Source of the DNA: Mycocentrospora acerina
Lineage: Eukaryota > Ascomycota > Dothideomycetes > Pleosporales
Assembly (NCBI GenBank): GCA_022701365.1
Contig: JAKUHH010000089.1
Coordinates: forward strand, 62,001-126,000
Direction of reading: 5' to 3'
DNA length: 64,000 nucleotides
Of the stretch, positions 23,025-34,531 are shown one piece after another. The notes beneath the pieces were generated by a model, which made no database searches, had not been told where the DNA came from, and was given only the letters and a program-made list of their open reading frames with translations. Each line of letters starts with the position of its first letter. The first letter of the stretch is position 1. The translations under genes and the position numbers were made by a program.

Positions 23025-24904
23025 ATGGCAGAAAGTTCTCAAGTCCCCGTACCAATGCAGTCGCAACCAACGCAGGCGCTTGTACAAGAGGAACCTTTAA
23101 AGAGAAGAGATTAGCTCATCATAGCTTCACTGACCTTCTTGTCTCTCATAGTCGCACTTGATGCCACCATTCTTGTAACAGTTCTGCCGGCATGTAAACA
23201 AATCAGAGTCGTGGAGTCTTCAACTGACCTGCCGGATATTAAAGGAGATCACACGTGACCTCGACGGTCAATCAGCGGAGGGTTTCTGGACAGGTGTATC
23301 GTACCTGCTTACTTCAGCCATATTCCAACCAGTCATTGCTTCTATTTCTGAATTCTGGGGCCGCCAAGAAATGCTGATTGTATCTCTTGCCTTTTTCACA
23401 ATTAGCTCCATTCTATGCACTGCTGCTCGCAGGTTTGCCGTCTTGCTGACCGGTCGTTGTATTCAAGGCATCGGGGGCGGTGGCGTCATCACACTGACTC
23501 AAGTCATATTCTGCGACATCCTCCCCTTGAAGACGAGGTCTAAATACTTCTCGTTTGTACTTCTGATGTGGTCGATTGGGACTATCGCTGGACCAGTTAT
23601 CAGTGGAGCACTCGTTGAGAGCGCGTCCTGGCGTTGGAAAGTTCTGTCATTGCAAGCGCATTAACAGCATGCTAACTTTTGAACAGGTGCTTTATCATAA
23701 ACTTCCTGTTCTGCGCTCTTAGGTTTGTTGTTGCGTTCTTTTTCGTACAACTTAATAGGACGTTGAGCTTACTGTTTGCGGAAAAGATAAGGCGGACGGA
23801 CTAGGTTGGTATTTTTCTTTTTGTGAGCAGCACTACTAGCTTGCTCATAGGTCTCTCTTAGGGTGGTGTGCAATACTCTTGGAAGTCGGCGGCAACTCTC
23901 ACCCCTATTTGCGTTGGAGTTATTGGCCTAATTATGTTCGGCGGATGGCAGGTAGTAAGGAAACAAGATACCATGCTTACTGTTCGCATTTTTTAAAGCT
24001 AGAGTCTAGCTGCAGCATTCTATAGCGCTCTTATCAACAGCTTTCTTATGTGTCAAACAACCTTTCAGACCATATTTGATAGAATCCTTGCTCACGAAAA
24101 AGTAGATCTATTGTGGCCTTTATTATTTTCCTCTCTTACGCATGTCCGTACATGGCTTGTTAGCAATCCGTGCAGGTATCGAGCTCTTCCCTGTCGCATT
24201 CTTCGTCATCCTAGGCTTAATCATAGTTTCGCTGCTCGCTTGGCGAACTGGCAGTCACCGCTAGGCTATATAGGCAGGATGCGCGATTTCAACTTTAGGA
24301 TGCAGCTTGTGCATTTTGATAGATCGCCACACTAGTTTTGTCGTCTACGCAGTTGTAGTCGCGGTCTTTAGCGTGGGCGCTGGCATAGTCTTGACTGCGG
24401 TGAACATCAGCATCCAGGCGAATGCAGGACCGAAAGACGCTGCAATGGCTGCGTCAATGTACAGATTCTTCCGCAGCCTAGGAATGCCGCTAGGAGTTGC
24501 AGTAGGTTTCGGTTGTGCATGTCTGCTACTAAAGGTATCTACTGACAACGATTAAGGTGGCTGGCATGGTATTTCAAAACTCAATGGCAGTCAAACTAAA
24601 CGACTATGGCATTTCTCCTGCAATTGCTTATAATTCTGAAAGATACATCTTTGTTCTTCAAACCCTCGCAGATACAAGTCCGCAAAAGATTGCGATTCTG
24701 GAGTCTTACTCAAAAGGTATCCAATCAGTTTTCATTCTGATGACTGCAGCGGCCGCGAGCTCTCTCTTTGCAAGTGTTGCTATTAAAAGTTTCAGCATGA
24801 ACACTACTCCTTTAGAGGATTACTACTGGGACGTATCATCTCTAGGAAACTTTAAGATCTATGACGACAGGTCATTAAAGCGTCTGTTCACTTTTAATTA
24901 TTAA
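23025..24904 (+). pseudogene. DHA2-type MFS transporter with five in-frame TAG codons
   Basis: From ATG 23025 the protein reads as a 12-14 helix drug-efflux type transporter: IVALDATILVTVLPA in helix 1, then FWTGVSYLLTSAIFQP, GRCIQGIGGGGVITLTQ and SFVLLMWSIGTIAGPVISG. It continues with GVQYSWKS, AGIELFPVAFFVILG, TGSHR, DAAMAASMYRFFRSLG and a tail ending LFTFNY. Introns are visible, for example about 24499-24554. TAG codons occur at 23112, 23802, 23859, 24262 and 24271. The last three sit where the family has Trp (S-W-GGVQYSW and R-W-AI-W-AG). No in-frame TAA or TGA was noticed in the exons I traced. The first intron junction is one nucleotide out of phase and the donor after SWRW is not GT, so simple splicing fails as well. 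Probably inactive. Confidence 0.85.
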
Positions 24905-25007
24905 TCTTGTTTGCAATTAGATTCTGTCAGCCCGCACGTGTGTGAGCACTCAGTTCCCATTTAGTCCTCATGTACTTTAATCCAAATAATTCAACAAGCT
25001 CCTCCTA

Positions 25008-25149
25008 ACGTCTGTCCTTGCGTAACAGGACACCCTGCGTGCCAGGACCAGCCAATCAACTTGCAGATTTTGGGCAGAAGTCTGTGATTTAAGCGAGCTG
25101 ATTGGCCGGTCCCGGCACATACGGTGTCCTGCTACGCAGGGATGAACGT
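25008..25149. mobile_element. MITE family A, copy 2 (142 bp, fold-back)
   Basis: Same length, TA flanks (25006-25007 and 25150-25151) and fold-back structure as the copy at 20578-20719, but in inverse orientation (central gattttgggcagaagtctgt). It lies about 100 bp downstream of the MFS pseudogene. Confidence 0.92.
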
Positions 25150-25706
25150 TAGTTGTTCCCTCAAATAATCACTATAATTCTAAATAATACTCTGCATGAA
25201 TCTTGGACGCTTCAAAAATATCAGAATAGGGAAGCAAAAAAACTTAGACGTCTGCGCTTTTACATCTTTTAATTAATTCGAAATTTCCTGAACAGCGCCG
25301 CGCGCGCTCTATAGCAACAGGAGAATGACAACACATAGTAATAGTACCAAGTCACAGAGGAAAAAAAAAGACTTTGGTAAAACGGCTGTAAGTTATACAA
25401 TCAGACGTCAAATATGCGTAACATGATATTTACTATGCTTCTCATGATGGTACTACAGGCATCGTATGGTTTCCTTATGTTGCTTCAGCTGATGAGAAAA
25501 GTGCTCTTGTTTTCTACTTTAAGTCACTGATAGGTTAGAGTTGTACTTTTGTAGCTTAGATGTAAAGTTTTAATACACAATTCAAAGAATTTTAGTTCAT
25601 ATTCTTAAAATGCAAACACAACTAGATTTTATTGAAATCACAGATGCTAGTAGGGAAAAAGAAGATTTTTCTTAACACAAGGAATTCTTGACAACTTTTG
25701 ATAATT

Positions 25707-25899
25707 TCTACCCCTCGACGCAGGACACCTGCTATGGCGGGATGACATCATGTAGGCTGATGTAAACTTCGTATTCTTAGTCTAAAATGTGGAAATGAGA
25801 TAATCGGCTTTAATAATAAATTTCCTAATTTGGGGAAATACACATCATCTTTGAGCTTTAAGGTAGGAGTTCGTTGTCCCGTGTCAAAGGGATGGACGT
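25707..25899. mobile_element. MITE family B, copy 2
   Basis: Right end gggatggacgt followed by TA at 25900-25901; the left end is degraded (tctacccctcgacgcagg). Core catcatgtaggctgatgtaa matches the family. Same orientation as the copy at 21572. Confidence 0.8.
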
Positions 25900-25901
25900 T
25901 A

Positions 25902-27071
25902 GGATGTGGTGCAGCTGAGGCTGGGGCCAAAATTGAACATGAATTAAATTGAATCTAACATCCCTCCTCTAGTGGTGAAAAACTTGGTGTGCCGAACAAA
26001 TGATCTGATTCTAAGCTTTGCGTCAGGAATAGATACACGTGCGAGACCTGACAGAGGTCATTCCTAAGTTCTGAGTACAACCGCAGATTGGCCCGGATCC
26101 CTACGGAAACCTTATACCCCTCTTTGTGCATGCGCCACAACTCGGATTACTAAGACACTATTATTTAGACTTCTGGAGAACCATACCAGTGATCGCAGCA
26201 ATCTATCTGATAATAAATAAAACACTACTGATCTTGTATACTAAGAAGATTTTTTTTACTTAAATTGCATTGTTTCTTTCGATTTCCAGATCTGTACAAT
26301 AAACTTACTTATTTGACACATACTTTTAAAGTAGAAGGAACTTTGTTTAGTCTCACTAAATAAAAATGAAGACTTTAAACAGTTACCTAAACTCCTTCTG
26401 CTCTTATACGTTATTTTCATCACAACCAGGTATTCGTTAAGGAAGGATGTCAGTCTTTCACTAGTTCATCAGAGGACATAGATTTCACTGCATCTTGTCT
26501 TATTTGAATTATGTTGGACATGCGTTCATGGTTTATGAGAATTATGTAAATTCAATTGAACATGATAAAGGCTGAAAAGGATAACTCTAGATATCGCATT
26601 TAAAGTAATTTAGAGCGGAAGTAGATACGTTTTCTCATCCTTATGCTAGTGCGAAATAGATTAAGGTTGCTAAATCTAATAGAAGAAAAGATACTGAACT
26701 GGCTTGAAGTCTTCTCTGCTGCCTATACTCGACATGAGACGAACATAAAATTTAATGTTTCTCATGTAGGCTTTCTAGTAACTCAACTCGAAATTTCTAT
26801 TCACATTGAGTTGACTGTTTTCATTTTTACTTAAAGAGTCCTTTAATAAGACAACACACTATCTTATATGATTTGATCTTTACTTCTGATTGATAGTCTG
26901 CTAGGCTGTTTTTGATGAACGTGCTCTGTGTCATTTACATTCGTTATGCTTCAGCCTCGTTGATGATCTCGCCATCAAATCTCCAAGTAGGTTTATTCAA
27001 TTCCTACGCGAAGATAAAAATTCAAAACAATTGACAAAGAAAATAACACTAGAAACTGCAGACATCGTTGT
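25902..27071. other. No supported gene
   Basis: AT-rich spacer. Frames at 26140-25955 (-) and 26643-26834 (+) are short and show no family resemblance. Nothing else is recognised. Confidence 0.4.
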
Positions 27072-28687
27072 CTATACATCCCGCAGTGACGATTGTATAG
27101 CTTCTGCAACAATGGTGACATCGGCTGGGTCATGTATCGTGCGGACAAAGTGATCTAATATCGTCGCATGCATCGTGACCCCACTAGATGCGCTGTTAAA
27201 ACTAGCTAAAACAAGGTTTTGTCGAAGAGAGTGTTGAAATAAGACTACAGTTAACACCAGGCCGGTTGCATTGCCTAGGAATCGCATAAAAATCATGACC
27301 ATGAACGTTCGATGCTCTGGACCATAAACGGTGTCAATCACGCTAAGCGCTAGGGCAGGCTGCAAAACACCAATACTGAATGATGATATTAGATTAGATG
27401 TTGCATCAACAAACAAAGGTCGATCGAATCTTGGATATGTTAATAAGCCCGCTCCGCAGGCGACGCTTAGCCACCCTAGCATCACCATCCAACGATACGA
27501 TACGCCTGCATTTTTGACGACAAGGAAAACGAACATCGTGCATGGTGCAACTGCTGCAGTCTGGAGCAGAAGAAGTGCGCCTGTTTTGCTCTGCGGATAC
27601 TGTTGGATGACTCGATAGTACACAAGTAGAGAGAAGTAAAACGCGTTGATCTTAAGTCGCTTAAAATTGACGATCTCTTGTGAATCTGAGCTGACTTACT
27701 AGCATTGCATGGACTAGGACACCCATGTAAGTTACAGCCCCATGAAGACTCTTCAGAGCTTCGAAATCAATCAATGGTTTAACGTGGGTCTCTTTCTCTC
27801 TGAGAGCAGACTTAAGTAGATTAGGATGGCGCTCCTTAATTAGGAACAGTAGGAAAATTAGGCTTCCTGTTACAGTTGTGAGCAAAACTCTCCAATCGCG
27901 CCAACCACAGGAATAACTGGTAAGAGTGATGCCGACAAGCAGCAGAACGGTTGCCAATGCCAAAAGTAGAGTACTAATAATGCTAGAACACAAAGATTGC
28001 TTGTTCATTCCGCGATTCGTTTGATTAAAATCGCTAATATTGTAAATCAGTATGCCCAGCGACAAGCAAATCAAGGCATTGATGCGAAAGATCCATCGCT
28101 TGCGAAGATATTAGCTCGTATATCGCCATTAGAAATCATGCATCCTTACCTAACCACCGCACTCTTCAGCTGCAACACCAATAAGTGGGCCACAAATAGT
28201 CCCGGCGATGATGCACAAGATGATTGGAATGGAGAATCTCAGTCGTCTTCTCTGCTCTACTTGCGCAAGTGTCAAACGTGACAACACAATCAACCCGCCA
28301 GCTCTAAGGCCTTGAACACAGCGCCCTATCAGCATCAGTATCATTGAATCTGCATTGGCAGTGATCACGGAGCCTAATCTAAACGCCAAGATAGATGAGA
28401 GCGTGACGCTTGCAAATTCACACTTAAGCGTTAATCCGTAGACTATAGGCTGCGAAAAACATGCAGCCAAAAGATTTGAGGCGCAAATCCACAAACTTAG
28501 TCCAACGCCTCCTCGGAGGTCAGCGGTAATGCTCTGGACAGTCAGTACTAACAATAATAACGATTAAAAGAAAAGAAAGGACGTCCAAACTGACAGAAAG
28601 GGCAAAAAGTACACTTGTCGAGTCGACAGCGATTAGGAAGGCGAAGACTAGGTGTGAGACCAAAAGAGCTGCTGGAATAGAATCCAT
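27072..28687 (-). pseudogene. MFS transporter, complete except for one TAG
   Basis: Exon 1 begins at ATG 28687 (MDSIPAALLVSHLVFAFLI). Introns 28590-28548 (43 bp), 28149-28099 (51 bp) and 27699-27660 (40 bp) all keep phase. The four exons sum to exactly 494 codons. Family marks are SITADLRGG, GRCVQGLRAGGLIVLSRL, CGPLIGVAAE, RWIFRINAL, ALATVLLLVGITL with GWRDWR, and a C-terminal half with PEHRTFMVMIFMRFLG. The only internal stop is TAG at 28150-28152, directly before RWIF at a splice junction, where the family has Trp (the WRW motif). It lies in the opposite orientation to the MFS gene 2.2 kb away and is a different subfamily member. It may be a very young pseudogene or may need recoding. Located in a membrane; substrate unknown. 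Confidence 0.8.
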
Positions 28688-30035
28688 CGCTGAGCCTGCA
28701 CCCTAAGCTAAGTGCGGGGCAAGGTAGTTAGGGCGAGAGATTGGCGGGTGGGAACTTTTCCACATTTTGGGCCTAATAGCATTAGCCGTCGGACTTTACA
28801 GCTCTTTGCGGCCACAGATCTACTCTTGCTTGTAATAGTAGCATGATCATGCATGCTTTTCAGCAATAGTTGACAGCCTGGCTCTGCACATACGACGAGG
28901 CATCAGCCGTATACGATTCTCGGTCTTTCCTTTGGCTCAAAGCGAAAAAAAAATAGCCACAAGCTGCTGTTGCTTAGCTTGTTTGCTATCTGATGCTCCG
29001 TTATGGCGGGGCTGCTTTCAGTCATCAGCTGAGCGTTATGTGACCTCTCTACTGCAACAAAGAAGAGGAAGCCGTATAACAAATGAAAATATGAAAAGTA
29101 ACGAATAAATGAACGTAACTAATAAAAGAAGCAAGATTACATCTTAGTCAATTCATAGCCACATGTATGTATTTAATGTAAATCCGGCGATTTCATTTTG
29201 TGAGCTACAACCAATACACGCAAGGCCTTGAATTAACAATCAAATCCTCGCTTAAAGACACGTTATCGATCTCTTGGTGACAAATAACAAAAGACCTTAT
29301 TGAATCTAGCTGCTTAAGTTGGGAGGTTGACATACTGCATGCGACACTTTTCCGTTCGCATGAGAGTACCTAAGTCTCAGACGCAGTAACGTAAGCAGTT
29401 GCATTGAAAAAAGAGAAATAGATAATACTTCATTAAATAGAGTGCACAGTAAGATATTTTTAATCGATTTTTCCTTCTTCAAATTTTTTTTCATCTGCAT
29501 GCAATTCTAAAAGAACTTTCTACATTGATCGCAAATTAGACGTGCTACTCATGATTAGATTGTTTTATGCTGTTGAAACGCAATTAAGATTGCCTACGTT
29601 TTAAATGAGAAAGTATATGCCTTCTTATCTTAGATTTTATTTCAACGTTTCTGAAAGACAGACAAGAGTCGACAGCTAGCAAAGATTCAGGGCGCACTAG
29701 TCGTTACATCTGGCCATTTTCTCGGCACACTGGATTTTCCGCCACGTAGAGAGGGACGTTGGCTGCAAAACCTTAGAGCAACTTCTACTTCTGTGTCATA
29801 TTCTAAACTCGTACAGTAACTTTGTCCTACCTTTCTATAAGTTTCTACTATGCTTTGTGTTCGCCATTCGTAATTGTCTTCGAAATCTTTATTAACACTT
29901 CTCGACTACAAGTCAAGTCGTATCCTCCTTTTCATCAGTTGCGTTGTCCCACCCCTCCTCTGATATGACTTTTCTTATATGATTCCCCTTCTTTTGTGCT
30001 TCTTACAATCAGGTACAGTCTATTTTGCCTGCTCA
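28688..30035. other. No supported gene; family F and C fragments
   Basis: Family F sequence lies at about 28866-29050 (ctgctttcagtcatcagctg). A short family C right end lies at about 29738-29762 (gccacgtagagagggacgtt). A CT-rich stretch before 30035 resembles a fungal promoter or leader. No gene is supported. Confidence 0.4.
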
Positions 30036-30152
30036 ATGGCGTCTATTCGAGCCTCGATCCTCAAACAAGATGTGCAAATGCACTATCAGAGGCGAACGTT
30101 TCTTGAACTAGTACGTATCCAGATGGCAGAATTAGATGCAGAGCTCTTTTGA
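30036..30152 (+). CDS. Possible first exon of a small helical protein
   Basis: ATG at 30036 opens 38 codons reading MASIRASILKQDVQMHYQR and ending RIQMAELDAELF before TGA. Composition is protein-like and helical, and a CT-rich pyrimidine tract precedes it, as is common upstream of fungal starts. No continuation exon or family is recognised, so this is only a weak candidate. Confidence 0.25.
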   Translation: MASIRASILKQDVQMHYQRRTFLELVRIQMAELDAELF

Positions 30153-31816
30153 CCAATGATTCCATTCAAAATTATCAGTGTCTGAACTTTTATCTCTTAA
30201 TTGTTGCGCTCAGTTTTGGGTGGCCAGGTTATAGGCCCTGTTTAGAGCAGTGTCGGGGTGTGAGAATGTTCCTTCAAGCCTCAATAGCACCATCTACGAA
30301 CTGTGTGGCACCAATTTAGTAGGTCATAAGCCTGGTAGAATAATCAAGTTTATTTTTGTGAGCAACTTAAAGTATTTTTAAAGGACACCAGAATCGCTTT
30401 CTTGACAATGAGGTTAAAGTTGCTGGTCGCCAAGTCTCTGATCTCTCTACCGTAAGCCTGATTTAGATAACAGGAGAAAATAGCCCACATCAAGTGGGTG
30501 TGGGGTGAGGGATACGTGTAGGAGCATTTTGAGAGGAACGGCCTGTTTCTCTCCTAAAGATTGTGAAAGGCAAGTGATTTGTGGTTCTTGTGGCCCTTGT
30601 GGCCCTTGTGGCCATAGATGATGAGTAGCACATGGCTATAAATCTGACGGCCTTCTGTATACTTGCCGAGATGCTGTAGCTTTACCTAAACAGGCTCGTT
30701 CGAAGTCAAGTTATTATTACTTATACTAGTGTATCCAAATTGAGGGATATCTTGGTGCTAAAGCTGGTCGTGTTTCTTTACTTTAAAGATGAACAAAAGC
30801 GCGATTGTCCATTTCGTTGCGTTGATGCTAACTGTTAAAGTTACCTTCAGACATTCATCAGGTTGGATTTTAGATTTTCGAGTACATCTCTACAAAGCAT
30901 TCGCCATCTCAACAGTCCCTACGACGCCCATAGTGAAGCTAGTCTTGTCGGAGTTGTAAGTATTTTCATCTGGAATGTCGTGCTACGTCATGACGTTGCG
31001 CAAAAAAAGTCCAACCAAGATTTAATAGTTGCTAGGCTAGTGTGCAGAGCTCTCTGAAGATCTCATTGTTTAGTCAACTAAGACTTAATCTCCGGCTTCC
31101 GGCAGACGAAGTTCATGGCCTAGCTTTCGCCAGCTCCATCACTATTGTATACAGCAAATATTTAGTTGGCTATTCCACGCACATAACTTAACAAAGAGAG
31201 ACAACATTGCTCTTTAACTTTCTTATATATGTAGCCGCTTTATTTTCTGCTTAGCAACGCTTTCTAGCGTCTTGCTACTAAAAGGTGCCTTCTTGAACAA
31301 TGTAGACTGTATCAGGGTACCGCTGGCTCGGCTTAGTGTCTCATTACATTGCTTGAGCTATCCCAGTGAGCACAGCTTCAAGAAGAAGAAGCCTTACCAG
31401 ATTGTTGTACCATGAGTATCAAAGGTAGAGAGTGACATAGTCTCAGTTATGATGCACAGTCCTGTGGTACTGTATTTAATACAAGTTCTAAAAAGGCATC
31501 TAAAGGATATCTGTTGTTGATAGGATTCGTAATGTTTACAGTTATATTAATTAGAGATTAAGAACAGGCCAGTAGAGTTGGCTGAAGATGTATCGATACA
31601 TATGCGAAGCCGAATGTAGACATTTAACGTGAATATATTCAGGAGATAAAGTAAGATTGGAGCTAAATTTAATAAAGGCAGTGCGCTAGCGTATATCTTT
31701 ACCACCACGAATCGATTTCTACTACTCGTTGGAATTTACAATATTGCACAATGGAGAATCTAATTGTCTTAGTGTAACTGTTGGTTTCTCAAAGTTAAAT
31801 TGTTTTGACACTGATG
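30153..31816. other. No supported gene; small 9-bp repeat
   Basis: Three and a half copies of tggcccttg run at about 30588-30614. Otherwise this is AT-rich spacer without frames worth calling (the frame at 30863-31057 looks random). Confidence 0.4.
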
Positions 31817-34531
31817 CTATTTTATTAGAAAACTATGGGAAAGAACATATACAGTAGTCAGTTTAAGCAAATTTATGATAACCCATAAATTCGTTTCATT
31901 TTTTGAGAGGCTTATTTCTTCTTTACCTATACGATATGTGAAAATAGAATCTTTGTCGTGGTTCATCTGCTTTCTGCGAAAAGCATCAATAGTCTCTGGA
32001 TCACGACGAATTGGCATGAAGCTGGACTCTTTCGAAACTAGTCGAAAAATGACGTAGGGGAGCTGGTCATGAACAGCCTCTACCGATTGAGACACACTAG
32101 GCCCATTTTCGATAGCGACGATTGTTTCTTGTTCTCTAGAATCTGGCGATGAAATACGCCGCCGTTCTAATTCGTCAGTTCGAACTTGCACAGGGTTTGC
32201 TTGGAGCAAATTCGCTTGCGAGGAACAGGACGGCCGTGACACTTGAGCGTCGTCATCAGTCCCGATCAATTGGCGGTACTTTAGGGCCCTGTCGGAATCA
32301 GAAGACACTATGGAGTAGATATGATTTGGTGTTGGAGAACCGATTGAATCGTAAATACTTGATGAAACGACGCTTCGTTAGGGAGACCAGCTTCTGTAGC
32401 CAGTATATATTTCATCAAAGACGCTTGTTGCAGCGGACGACTTGTCATTTGAAAACACGTCCTCTCGTGCCCTTTTCTTAGAGGTTGAATCTGGGTGGCG
32501 CCTGTCGAAATTTGGGTACAGTCCAAGCGAACCGTGATTGTTAGAACGACTGTAAGTTGACTGATTACCTTGGAAAGTTGGACTCTCAACGATGTTTAGT
32601 TGCTCCCTGATGTCTGCACTTCCGTCAGCGTAGTAGTCTAGAAGACTTTCTTGCTTCGAGGGCGATGAGCTGGGAAGCTCAGACCAAGTAGCCACTGCAC
32701 TTGTAATAGGATCGCGATGGTGTAGCTGTGTTCGATGTCGGAGTTCCCTCAGTTCTGGTACCGACATATCTAGTCGAACGCTACTCTGTTCCGTAACTAG
32801 GGAAGCATTTGTCGAATCGCGAGTCTCGTACCGAGGGGAAATTGGCACGGGACTCGGAAGTGGACCATTGACGGTCTGGATCGGGAATGAGGGCGCAGGA
32901 CTCTCAACTAAGAAAGACATACCGCACAGAAACAACGTCTTGATCTCAAACTGGAGCATGACTCGAGATCTTTCAGTCATCGGTATTTTTAGATCGAACA
33001 GATGCTTTCCGCGCCTTTTTTGTGGCTCTACATCTCCAAGTTCCGAAGCTTGAGGCCTTAGTTGATGAAGTCTGTCTTTAAGAAATATCCTTGCGTCTCT
33101 GTTTTGGTCTCTTGCAGCAACCGATTTCTGGTCATGAAACCCCTTCTCATACTCTTCACGAGCTATCATTCCAAGTCGTTCAGCGCTGAACAAGGCATCT
33201 CGTATAACTTCATCAAAGGCAACATGATAACAATGAATTGCGAAGCTTTTTTTTGAGTACTTAGAGAAGTCTTCAGTTGCTGCTAAGGCCTTGAATTAGT
33301 GTTCGAAAAACGCCGTAATCTTCTTTCGTACTGTATCAGGAGTTCGCATCCCACCTAGGAATAGACGCAGCCGATTTCGCACCTGAGATAGGATCCACAA
33401 GTCTGCTGCGAAGGTCTCCATCGTCAGAATTAGAGTTTGTTTACATAACGCTACCTTTACCGCGTGCCGTAGCTCTGCGTCAACAAGCGCTGAAAACAAT
33501 TCTCCGTTGTCCATTTTCTCTTTGATATAAGCTAAGTCTAGATTGGACAAAGAGGGTGCTCTGGATTCCAGCATATGCAACGTTTCAAGGTCAAGATTGC
33601 TCACGACAGAATGATGCCAGCCCAAAGTAATGGCTTCCCACTGAACGCGGGCGGCCTCTAGGTAATTAGCTACTTCCTGCCTCAAAATCAGCTTTGACGA
33701 CTTTCTTGGTTGAGGTACAAACTCTGGTGTACTTGCCTCGTCGCAGCAACACTTTCGAAGTTGTGCAAATAGACCAGGGGAAATGCGCGGCCAAAATGCA
33801 CCTATTTTGGCTAGGGGCATGATTATGGCCTTTGAGGCAGTCTTCATCAAAGAGAGTCGAATTTCCTTAGCCTGATCGGGTGACAAGATGGCTAAGTCTG
33901 GAATGGGCGTAATATTTGCGGCTCCAAGTAAGCTACGTACAGCCAGATGCTGCCCTTTGTCTTTTGGTAACACAACAGGTGCGATCTCTATTTGATATAA
34001 CGTGGTATCAGTGTTGTGCAGAATTTGAAACGCTTCAGCCGCATGTCGGGACGTTTTTGGCTATGCGAATTGACAAACAAGGTCGTTTGAGTGCTCACCG
34101 CTGTCTATGAAGTCCGCAACCCACCACCTATCATCGGGGTCTTCAAAACCATAAGTTTCTGTGCAGCCAGATGCGGTGGACGACTTTGCGACGACGATAC
34201 GAGATATTCCATCTATTATGAGATAACCCGCTCCAGCAGGAATATTAAGCCAGTCGTAGTAATTTCCGTCCGGTAGCTTTTCTTGTTGATTGGTGATGCA
34301 CTTCTCCCACCAGTGTGTTGAAAGGCTTACAGTGATGTGGTGTTTAGGTATCCAAGGCGTGCAAGTGTGTTGCTTGAATGTTGTTTGCAGAGTCTTTTGC
34401 CTTGAGCGACTAAATATGGTTTGGTAATGAAGGGGATCGATACAGCGTCGAGGATCCAACTGGGATAGAGCGACAATGCCAGAACCGTGATACCGCTCAT
34501 ATTTGGTCCCGAGATATCTAGAATTGTGCAT
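31817..34531 (-). pseudogene. Long orphan gene, 881 codons, two internal stops
   Basis: ATG at 34531 opens a frame that runs 1177 nt. It joins via a candidate 72-bp intron (33354-33283, GTGGGA donor) in phase to a second exon that ends at 31817. The total is 881 codons, which is very long for chance. Only two stops interrupt it: TAG 34061-34063 (after DLVCQFA) and TAA 32378-32380 (after RSWSP); both sides continue in the same frame. The N-terminal third is globular with Trp pairs (THWWEKC, DRWWVADF). The middle is helical (SKAIIMPLAKIGAFWPRIS). The C-terminal 450 residues are Ser/Pro/Gln/Arg-rich and probably disordered. No family recognised. Either a recently inactivated gene, or one whose stops are bypassed or spliced out. 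Confidence 0.6.

Noticed and set aside
27331..27618. Plus-strand frame over the second MFS gene
   Set aside because: It is the antisense shadow of the minus-strand MFS exon, which has clear family motifs.
23025..28687. The two MFS genes as part of a secondary-metabolite cluster
   Set aside because: No polyketide synthase, NRPS, terpene synthase or P450 is seen in the window.
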